A stretch of 64,000 nt of DNA from Arachis hypogaea (taxonomy: Eukaryota; Streptophyta; Magnoliopsida; Fabales; Fabaceae). The DNA lies in NCBI RefSeq assembly GCF_003086295.3, contig NC_092054.1, forward strand, positions 14,333,878 through 14,397,877. Direction: 5' to 3'. Each line of letters starts with the position of its first letter. Position 1 is the stretch's first letter. The notes under the pieces were generated by a model, which was not told where the DNA came from, did no database searches, and saw only the letters and a program-made list of their open reading frames with translations. The position numbers were made by a program, and so were the translations under genes. Positions 55,721 through 64,000 of the stretch are shown here, piece by piece.

Positions 55721-58700
55721 ATGGAGGACGATCCGAATTGTTTGTATCAACTAGATGGAGTCGCGCATATTGCTGGTGCCGTCCACCTCGAGGTTGGTGA
55801 TTTTTAATTTTTAATTTTTTTAAAAAATAAATTAGTGGTTGGTTAGAACTGTTAGTTTGGAATTTTTAAAATAAAACAAAAAACAGATATTTGAATTTAG
55901 TTCATGGTAGAATTAGTAAGTTATTAACTATAGAATAGGGTTAGCTGTAGATTTATGAACAGGATTAACTATAGATTTTTTGAGTGTGTTAATAAAAATA
56001 ACAGATTTTATGCAGTTGTTGTGTACTTGTGGAGGACTGTATGCCATATTAATTTTTTTTTACCTTGAAGAATTGGATCATGAGTAATGCAGTGATTAGT
56101 ATTTTTATCTATGAAAGATTGGTAGGGATTTATTGTAAACATGTTTTTAAAGTATCGGCATGCAATGTCTACGGTAGCTAGAGATTTTTATGTATCGAAC
56201 AGTTTTTTGGTGATGAATGTGAGAAGGAATTTTCTATCCTTATGCAGCCCCATCGATATATCAGCAGCATGAGACGGCAACACAGTATGATGTTGGATGA
56301 TAGGATCGTTCCGTACTTGCAGATGACTGGTCTGTACCATCTTGCAAGACTGAACGAGAGTTGGTTTCGATTGGACGAGCCGTTGGTCAGCACCTTTGTA
56401 AAGAGACGGCGGCCTGAGACGCATACCTTCCACATGCCGTTTGGAGAGTGCACGATAACCCTCTAGGATGTAGCGTACCACCTCGGTCTCCCGATCGATG
56501 GTCAGTATGTTAGCGGGTGTTTAACAGAGTTTCCATGATATATAGCGGGTGGCCGGGAATCATGGGTGTGGTTTGAGGAGCTGCTGGGAGTATTGCCTCC
56601 TGCGAACTGCATTGACAAGTTCACAGTGAAGTGCATATGATTTCAGGAGACGTTTAGTGAGCTTCCGCATGGGACAGATAAGGAGACGATTAGGAGGTAT
56701 GCCCGTGCGTATATCATGATGCTCCTATCGACGCAGCTGTTTGGGGACAAGTCAGGTACCCACCTCTACATCCGATGGCTACCGTACGTCGCCAGGCTAG
56801 AGGACATGGGTCAATACAGTTGGGAGTCTGCTGCACTGTCATGGCTATACAGGTGCATGTGCCGTGTTGCGAACAGAAATGTCGTCAAGTTGGCTGGTCC
56901 ACTGTAGCTCCTCCAGTCATAGATCTTCTGGAGGTTCCCTGGTTTCCGGCCGGACGGATTTGATGTTTTTCATTGGCCGTTGGCATCGAGGTAGTCTCCC
57001 TTTAGTTATGCAAACTCTTTTCCATTTTTTAGTAGTTCACTTTATTGTTAACTAAATGTTGTGGTTATCAAATGGTCAGGATATCAGCCGAGCTTGAGCG
57101 ACAAAGGGCCTTGTGTTGCGAATTGGAAACTGAGGATTGATTTACTCCAGCCCGGGGATGTGAGTATTTTCATGTAAACATGTTGTATTTGCATCTTATA
57201 CAATTTATGGTGACTAACAATAAGTACTTGTATGCGTAGTTTCTGTGGATGCCATATAGCCTGGCGGAGGTCGTGCAGGTGGTACACCCCGAGATATTGG
57301 AGCCACGCCATATGGCACTGTGAAGCATAGTTATTAAAATCGGACCAGACCGGCGGGTTCGACCAAAAATCCAGTGAACCGGACTCAACACCGGTCCGGT
57401 CCAAGATTCTAACCGCTTAAGGTAGAGAACCAATACGAACCGGTCAAACCTGTAGTGAACCAGAAAAACCGGTCAAATCCGGTGAAGATCGGTCTGACCA
57501 AACTGCTTGGTCGTAGGGTTCGAACCCCTTACCTGAAGGAAGTAACAAAGCTGATAGGATCACCAAGCTGCAATGCTTCTTACTAATATAAGCACAAATT
57601 ATAATACATATAGGATGTTTTATTTTACTTATATTCAATTTATTTTAATTTTAAAGTCACTCATTTTTAAATCAATTATATTTTATTTAACTATAATTTT
57701 ATATTTAATACAAATTAAAAATATAAACAAAAAAATTTTATTAATCACAATTTATTTATTTTTTCATGATTATACGATATCTATTAATATTATTTTTTCA
57801 ATAAATACTTGTAGTATATAATAATAGGTAAAGACTCACATACATTTGTCTTCATATGAAGTTAATAATTGAAAATCGTTAGATGATAATTTAGTCAAAC
57901 TTGTCAAATCATCTAACGGTTGTTAAATATCAACTTCACATGAAAACAACTGTATGTGAGCAATGATCCAGTGTCCCAGTAGCCTGACTAGTGACCGGGT
58001 TAATCGGTTCGACAGTAACCCACCGGTTGAACTAGTAACCCAATAACTCAGTAGCCTGATCGGTTCGATCACCGGTTCGATTTTGATAACTATGTTGTGG
58101 AGGGCTGCGACAGTGTTGATCTATTTCACTGTCATTGAGTGGCATCCAGTAGATCGGGTGCTTCCTCAGTTTGGTGGGGTTCAGGGTAGGCCTCGTGCTG
58201 CCCTGAACATAGATTTCCTGATGTCAAAGAATGGGAGGGGCAGAGATCGTTGGTTTTCATTGACACTACAGAGTTTGCACATTCATTGGGCCAACAAGGC
58301 ACATCACGTGCTACAGTTTGACGTTGTCGCGGATCCAAGACCTTCTCATGAGTACCTTGATTGGTGGTATCAGCACGGCAGGAGGTTCTTATTGCTTGAG
58401 CTCATCCTAGGTGACCCTAGGGCAGATGCGATACCAGCTTAGGCGATAGAGTGAGGTCCCAGACGAGTCCCAGACATGGACCAGCTGCCTGATGTTCCAG
58501 ACAATCGTAGGGTTGCTCGGAGGCAGCGTGTTGGGACACGACCTAGCCAGCGTGAGTGAGTTTAACTGGAGGAGGCCATTGATGTGATGGAGGAGAGGGG
58601 TCGTGGTAGGCGAGGTAGGAGGGGTCGTGGCCTGCGTGGAGGCAAAGGTCGTGGCCGAGGCTGAGCCCGACGTGGCGGTGGAGGAGGGGATGATGAGAGC

Positions 58701-59180
58701 AGTGGGAGGGGGGACGACGGTTGAGGTGGAGGTGGTGACGGGGATGACGGCGGATCCGATAATGGTCAGGGAGGTGGAGGTGGGGTTGACGGAGGCAGCG
58801 TAGGTGGGGGAGTAGGGGTTTCAGGGGGTGACGGAGGGAGCGTGGGTGGGGGACCTGAGGCAGGTGCTGATATTCTTGGTTGCGAATTTGGAGACTATTT
58901 CGCTGGGGTTCCTGCGTGTGATGATAGTCTGCACAAGCATCAGACGTACTTTAGCCCATGTCAGATGTTGTCGGACTTGCTTGGTAGTGAAGCCCTCGAT
59001 GCAGAGTTTGGAGGGTCACACTTTCTAGACAAGATCAACATAATCATGCAGGAGGATAAGCTGGCCAGACGCAGGTCTCCGCTTCCTGGATCCCAAACTT
59101 GGGTTGATGTGGACCTGAACGAGCCTCCTTCTGGAACCATCCAAGTTCAGAAGCCAACAGGTGCACTGGGATCCCCCTGA
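55721..59180 (+). pseudogene. Plant mobile domain (PMD) gene, 'phosphatase 7 long form homolog'-like, broken
   Basis: Exon 1 55721..55792 starts MEDDPNCLYQLDGVAHIAGA; intron 55793..56247; exon 2 56248..56990; exon 3 57080..57159; exon 4 from 57240, with plausible GT..AG borders. The protein matches the plant mobile domain shared by MAIN/MAIL proteins and transposons, often misnamed serine/threonine-protein phosphatase 7 long form homolog: HMPFGECTITL, then LFGDKSGTHLYIRWLPYVAR, SALSWLYRCMCRVANRNVVK and DRVLPQFGGVQGRP. In-frame stops occur at 56464, near 56536, 56638 and 56905, and a hAT MITE (57326..58094) splits exon 4. The 3' part, 58440..58860, encodes Gly/Arg/Asp-rich low-complexity sequence with more stops, ending in TWVDVDLNEPP near 59097. 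No phosphatase motifs are present. The host role of free PMD proteins is in gene silencing and meristem maintenance; here it is a passenger gene of a MULE. Confidence 0.82.
57326..58094. mobile_element. hAT-type MITE inserted in the PMD gene
   Basis: Starts CATAGTTATTAAAATCGGAC and ends with the inverse (ATTTTGATAACTATG). Flanks CTGTGAAG (57318..57325) and TTGTGGAG (58095..58102) match at 6 of 8, an aged 8-bp TSD. Removing it joins the PMD reading ..MALW to RAATVLIYF. The interior near 57350..57560 is CCGGTTC-rich; the rest is AT-rich. Confidence 0.82.
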
Positions 59181-59977
59181 GGTGCCATGGTATCCAAGTC
59201 CAGAGCAGAGAAGTGCGAGGGGTACTGATTAGTACCTGAACTAGATGCTCCCCCACCCACAGCTGGAGTCATCCGTGGTGTCTCATCGTTGCTATCATCA
59301 GCAATGGTGGCAGGCTCCACATCATCATCATCATCATCATTATCATGCAATGCATCCTCAACCCCATTGGGTGCTCTAACCTCTCCGAAAATCTCAACCA
59401 TCATAGGAGAACTGGGCGTCGTGAAAGCAACCTCCCCCAACGGTCCAGCCTCACCAACTAATGTATCATAACTGCGATTTAGATTAACTGCAAAGGATGG
59501 TGAAGCTACTAAATTTGGCTCAGTTGCAATCACCGGCACTGCTGACGAAGATCCAACAGGCATGGCACTAAAGCAAGCTGGATGTCCTGTGGAGTGGAGA
59601 TTCCTATTTGAACCTCCAGAACTAGATGTCACGTCCACAAGCTTCGCCAACAGCTCCGGAGTCCTCACCTCGGAAAACTGACGGCGACAATGGAACAACA
59701 CCTGGAAATCTTCGTCACTGCTAATAACAAATGAATCATACTTGACATCATTGCGTAACACAGAAATCGGGATTCTATAGAACAACTTCTCTACCCGTTT
59801 CACGCCTTGCAGTCCTAGTCTCTAGAGTATAGTATTCTTAAACTCAGCAAAACTAGTCGAAGGTTTGAGAAAAACACCCAGCGGGTCCTTGTCAGTGAAC
59901 TTAATTCCTGATAGCGTTTTTTTCTTAATTGACCCTTTATAGTGCACAAGAGCTACAAAACTCTCATCACTAGCCAT
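59147..59977 (-). pseudogene. MULE F transposase N-terminal region, truncated
   Basis: The reading starts MASDESFVALVHYKGSIKKK at 59977 and continues in one frame to a TGA at 59147, with a single in-frame TAG at 59824..59822. It corresponds to the N-terminal PB1-like part of plant MuDR-type transposases (FKFTDKDPLGV-like segment, then VEKLFYRIPISVLRNDVKYD, FVISSDEDFQVLFHCRRQF, a Ser-rich linker and an Asp-rich run near 59325..59342). The DNA-binding, MULE catalytic and SWIM zinc-finger regions that should follow are absent: the sequence passes directly into the PMD gene's 3' end, showing an internal deletion. The leader lies in the palindrome-rich subterminal region. Confidence 0.8.
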
Positions 59978-60129
59978 TGTGAATCTCACTCTTCTACAAA
60001 ATTTCGTGTATGAGCTCGTTTTTATACACCTCAGTGCTCTGTAAATCGAATTAAATGTCTTCAAATTATTTCTATAATAACAAACACAGTAAATTGAAGC
60101 AATAAGTGTCAATTTACCATAACGTACGT

Positions 60130-60365
60130 GCATGGATAAATCGAATTCAATTGATTCGATTTACGTTCATTTACAAATCGAATCCATTTGTTTCGATTTA
60201 CGTTTATCTTTAAATCGAGTCCATTTGTTTCGATTTAGTAGGAAACTGTCAAATCAAATCGATTGATTTGATTTTCATTCAATAACGTTTTTAACCTAAT
60301 TCGAATCCAATGGATTCGATTTACTACGTGTTTCACTAAATCGAATTGACTCAATTCGATTTATA
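60130..60365. repeat. Right cluster of AATCGAAT..ATTCGATT palindromes
   Basis: Six units in about 235 bp (60137, 60174, 60211, 60243, 60300, 60336), same structure as the left cluster. They overlap the right TIR and lie just upstream of the transposase start. Confidence 0.7.
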
Positions 60366-60445
60366 TAAAAATGTACTTTGGGACTTTGACGTTGTATTTT
60401 TGAATTTGGGACATTCAGATAATATTAAATGCCATTTAGTTTATT

Positions 60446-60938
60446 TAAGGCTGGCAATGGGTAGGGTAGGATAGGGTTTGGACCCTACCCTACCCGCGGG
60501 TTGAGAATCTCTCAACCCTAACCCTACCCGCACCCTAAAGTTCTAAACCCTACACTACCCTATCCTACCCGTAGAAATATCAAATTTTTTCAAAGTAAAT
60601 ATAAAATTCAATCATTTCAAATTTTATATATATTAATAACATAAAAAATAACAAACTAATGCTCTAAATTACTAAATTAACTAACTAATTTAGTGGTTGT
60701 TTACTTATTGTAAGTTATTACATAAGAGAGGTTGTGGGTTTAACTCTCACTTCCTTCACTATATACCTAATTTTTATAAAATATGTGTTATATTTGAGGT
60801 GCGAATAGGGTAGGATAGAGTACACCCTAAACCCGTACCCTACCCTACCCGCAGGCATATCCGAACCGTATCCTACCCTACCCGAACGGGTTAGATCGGA
60901 TTAGGTACCCGCGGGTAGGGTATGAATTGCCAGCCCTA
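60446..60938. mobile_element. hAT-type MITE inserted in the right TIR of MULE F
   Basis: Starts TAAGGCTGGCAATGGGTAGG and ends ATTGCCAGCCCTA, with a perfect 8-bp TSD AGTTTATT (60438..60445 and 60939..60946). Many CCCTACCC/GGGTAGGG words next to the ends. A GAGGTTGTGGGTTTAACTCT stretch near 60730 is internal to this family. Confidence 0.9.
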
Positions 60939-60969
60939 AGTTTATTGAAGTAATTTACCCTATTTTCAA

Positions 60970-62367
60970 CACGGTAATAATTTTTCCCCCAATGAAAAAG
61001 GAGAAGAAAAAAAAAATCACATCACAATAAGATATGATTGTGCACATATTTTCCTTCTTTTTCCCCTTCAGTTTGACAAGATTGTAGATGACCCTCATGC
61101 AAAGTGATTAGATTGGTGATGTTGAAAATGAAATAAATATTAAATATATAACAATTCATTAACCAAAATTATATTGGTTTATGAAACCTGCTCTAGTATT
61201 GAGATATTTATAAAACCACTACACATTATTGAGGTTGATTAACATTTAAGATATTTATTAAATTATGTAAAAATGTTTAAAAAACATTTTTTTATGACAT
61301 AACTTATTCAAAAGTATTAAAAAGATTATTTGTGTTTATCACAATTCTTGTCTTTGTCTCATTTAGATTAAGTTCTAACAAACTATTGAAAAAAAAAAGG
61401 TTTTTCAATATACTTCTTAGATAATAATAGTAAAGAATTCTAAAACAACATATTATAACGAGCGATCTTGTCATTTCTTTTTAATGAAATATGATTCTTC
61501 ATTTAAAATTGATAGCCCTCCAATCATATTCTTCAAGCTACATGGTAGACCACCACCCCTTGAATAAATAAAAAATCTATTCGTACTTTATTGGAGTGTG
61601 TGTGAATACCTTGGTTCTCTTTTATTTATTTATTTTTTTTGAAAAAATAGAAACAGAAAAAGAAATTTGAAAAAAATTGAGAACTTTGTTTAGTATGAAA
61701 TTTGGTGTTTATATAGTAAATTTTAGGAACTATCATAAATTAAATAGAGGCAAATTAAGAGTAAATAAAAATGAAAATTCTACCATAATATTGGATACAA
61801 GTAGTCATCCCTATATATGCTCAGTTTGTCCAAATCATCATCATAAACATCTTTTCGCCAATTTTCCCAATTTCACACTAAGTAGTAGTAGTAATAATAA
61901 TAAGGTGAATGTTATGCTGTTTATATATATTTGCCTAATTTATTAAATAAAGATAAAAATTAATATTTAAATTAAAAATATAAAAATAAATAATTTTTTA
62001 ATATTTAAAACTTATTATAAAAGACAAATTTAACAATTTTAACACCAAAATTATAAGTATCACAGAATTTGTCTATATATATATATATAACTGTTGCTGG
62101 GAAATTAAATATGACCCAGCAATATGATGTTAGTTTGTTATTCAATAATGACCGTTGTGATATGAAATATCATCAGAATAATATAACTTGCAAGCTAGAT
62201 TCCCTAGCATAGCAATAGCATCGTAGCCAAGCTCACAACTGATGAAGAAGAAAATTATTGGTGACAACAACTACTATAACTATGGCATTTTAAAAAGGTG
62301 TTGTTAAAATTAAAATAATATTTTTTTTATTATTTAGCAATATCTTTTAAAAAGTGTTGTTAAAAAA
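60970..62367. other. Gene-free region
   Basis: No gene. The 89-codon ORF at 61677..61946 has AT-driven composition and no recognisable domain. A short GTGTTGTTAAAA direct repeat at 62297 and 62354 may be part of an older element that received the MITE below. Confidence 0.45.
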
Positions 62368-62671
62368 GGTTTAATTATTTTGTTGATCTCTATAGTTTTG
62401 CAAAATTTTTAATTAGGTCCTTATATTTTTTTTTCTAATTGAGTCTTTACACCAATTTTTTTTTAATTGAGTCCTTACACCTTTTTTTTATTTGAGTTCC
62501 TGCACCAATTTTTTTTTTTAGTTGGATCCATATACAATTAAGCCAATTACTATCAAGAATGACTTAATTGAAAAAAAATTTGGTACAGAGATCCAATTAA
62601 AAGAAAAAAAAAGTATAGGAACTTAATTAAAAATTTCGCAAAAATATAGGGACCAACAGAATAATTAAACC
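62368..62671. mobile_element. Fold-back MITE
   Basis: GGTTTAATTATTTTGTTG (left) and the inverse CAACAGAATAATTAAACC (right) begin arms of about 75 bp each that repeat CCTATA..TTTGC(A/G)AAATTTTTAATTA. TTAAAAAA flanks both sides (62360..62367, 62672..62679), a possible 8-bp TSD though low-complexity. The centre contains three runs of ATTGAGTCCTTACACC-like phrases. Confidence 0.75.
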
Positions 62672-62679
62672 TTAAAAAA

Positions 62680-64000
62680 ATATTACTAAAATGTGAAAAA
62701 AAAGTGTGATTTTAATTTTAATAATACTTACATAATCATCACAGTTACCATAATCATAGACGTATTAGAATTCACCAATTTAAAATAAGATCTCTACTAT
62801 TTTACTATACTAGGAAACTATATGGACCTTGAACTTAAGAAATCTCGACAAGAAATATGATATGTTTCGTAGCCAGTCTATTACTACCGAAAGGTGAACT
62901 CCAATGGTGTTAGAGATTAATTGTTGGCTTTTGGCAAATGGATACCCTTAGTATCCCCGAAAAGAGGACTTCAAATAAATGAAATTCGATGTAATCATGA
63001 GAGCTAGCAGACAGAGTAATTTGTTGGGGTTGCTTAGATATCATGTCTCTTATTCACCAAAGGCACCTATTCTCCCCTTTGAGTTGCACTTGAATACTGT
63101 GTTTAAGAAAGAAATAGACATGTAGACAAAGACGAACAAGAGTCATTGTATCATGGTTGTAACGTGAAACAAAATAGTAAAGATGAAAACTTCTTCAACG
63201 TCAGTTAAACAGTTCGTGATGGTGGTCCAATACAGTATGGGAAAGCAATGTGGTGAATATTTCCGGTTCCCACGTTCTCTCTCTTACGGAAAATACAAGA
63301 TTTTTCTATCTTCGAAATAGAAAATATTATATATGTCTTTATCTACACAACCAAACAAGTTTTTATCTCAACTATCTCTACGTATCAACGACGATATTCA
63401 TAATCTTGAAAAATTACAGAATCCACTATGGTGAGGACACAACCAATATTAATAAAACTAATGTGAAAAAAGAGGAAAGCCAATAGTGTCATTGATAACA
63501 AATCCAACTACAATAATGAAGCTACCAAAAGAATTACAAAAATGGGAACACAGGAAAACATATGTGAACCGAAGGGGACCAAAATCTGACTTAGAAAAAA
63601 TCCAATTCAAACGACAACACAATGATACTACTATATGGTGATTGTACAGTTTGTCCATATGAAAAAAGAATAATAAATGCTATAATCTAATAATTTCTGC
63701 CTTCTAAAAGTTCTACCAGGCAAAACAACTGTATCAACTATTATAAGGTCAGAAATGTGATCCCCTTTTTTTGGTTTTCCCATGGTTTCCATTTCTATTA
63801 TGGTTTGAAATAACTTTCTAGGTAGCTGAAGGCAATATATGACTTGGCACAACAAGAGGGAAGAAATCTTTACACCAAAAAAAAAAAAAAGAAACAATCT
63901 GAACTGCAAGTTTTGGAGCCAAGCCGCAACTGAATCGCTTCAAGTGGGAACCAAAAACCACATGGTATTTAAACATCTTAGGATCAAAATCAATGTGATC
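62680..64000. other. No gene recognised at the right edge
   Basis: 62790..63650 has a more balanced base composition than its surroundings but gives no recognisable protein in any frame. Minus ORFs of 66 and 92 codons (63458..63658, 63631..63909) show no domain; they could be untranslated sequence of a gene beyond 64000, which I cannot judge. Confidence 0.4.

Larger units (their letters stand above)
55171..60960. mobile_element. Mutator-like element F with two convergent gene remnants
   Basis: Both ends start GGG(C/T)AAATTACT(A/T)CAATAA; the inverted repeats continue for about 200 bp (55171..55375 and 60960..60235, the latter split by a hAT MITE). Flanking 9-mers CATTTTCAA (55162..55170) and TATTTTCAA (60961..60969) match at 8 of 9, the TSD length typical of Mutator. 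Inside are a plant-mobile-domain gene (+) and the 5' part of a MuDR-type transposase gene (-), meeting tail to tail near 59150. The transposase catalytic part is deleted, so this is a non-autonomous derivative. Confidence 0.88.

Noticed and set aside
55721..58441. Annotation as a serine/threonine protein phosphatase
   Set aside because: The name comes from a fusion protein in databases. No metallophosphatase motif (GDxHG, GDxxDRG, GNHE) is present; the homology is to the plant mobile domain.
63458..63909. Two minus ORFs near the right edge as a gene
   Set aside because: No domain, no splice pattern and AT-driven composition; cannot be supported without sequence beyond 64000.
1..64000. CRISPR array, prokaryotic operons, rRNA genes or organelle DNA
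   Set aside because: No regularly spaced repeats of that kind, no Shine-Dalgarno-led gene strings and no rRNA-like stretch; introns and plant transposons point to nuclear plant DNA.

Overview
The window is nuclear DNA of a flowering plant. It is strongly AT-rich between genes, has one intron-rich gene with GT..AG introns, and is mostly made of transposable elements. From remembered repeat families (LTRs carrying ACGCGTACGCGTC-type motifs, a MULE carrying a plant-mobile-domain gene, Au-like SINEs) I infer a legume, most likely Arachis (peanut or a wild relative). No database search was run.

Only one gene looks intact and cellular: a bHLH transcription factor of the bHLH62/78/49 group at 6446..9458 (+), eight coding exons, 578 codons, ending MKVEL. 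Its predicted leader has a single upstream AUG, which is an AUG-UAA start-stop (6301), and its promoter carries a fold-back MITE (5845..5992). A second cellular relic, a frameshifted ribose-5-phosphate isomerase pseudogene, lies at about 42575..43073 (-).

Layout. 1..946: LTR fragment. 947..5844: gene-poor, with MITEs, a very short SINE and a 5'-truncated LINE (4194..4927) with a 15-bp target-site duplication (TSD). 5845..9458: the bHLH locus. 9459..19448: no gene; a CACTA end, hAT-type MITEs, a SINE inserted in a SINE and a further SINE. 19449..38969: a decayed Ty1-copia element (A) holding a solo LTR (C), which holds a 12.8-kb Sirevirus-type copia element (B) with an envelope-like region, which itself holds another solo LTR (E); the three inner insertions have recognisable TSDs. 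38970..42015: MITEs. 42016..54335: a degenerate long inverted repeat interrupted by the isomerase pseudogene, a hAT-like element (43372..44514) and a young Ty3-gypsy Tat-type element (D, 45002..53535; LTRs differ at 6 of 444 positions). D has a nearly intact gag-pol and, on the opposite strand, an intron-containing antisense gene. 55171..60960: a Mutator-like element (MULE F) with roughly 200-bp terminal inverted repeats (TIRs) and 9-bp TSD, carrying convergent remains of a plant-mobile-domain gene (+) and a MuDR-type transposase N-terminus (-), and itself hit by two hAT MITEs. 60961..64000: no gene recognised, one fold-back MITE.

How the parts relate: apart from the bHLH gene nothing here forms a pathway. 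The window records successive insertions whose order can be read from nesting and TSDs. The most unusual points are the spliced antisense gene of element D, the two-gene MULE with arrays of imperfect ATTCGATT palindromes in both ends, and the nested series at 19-39 kb.
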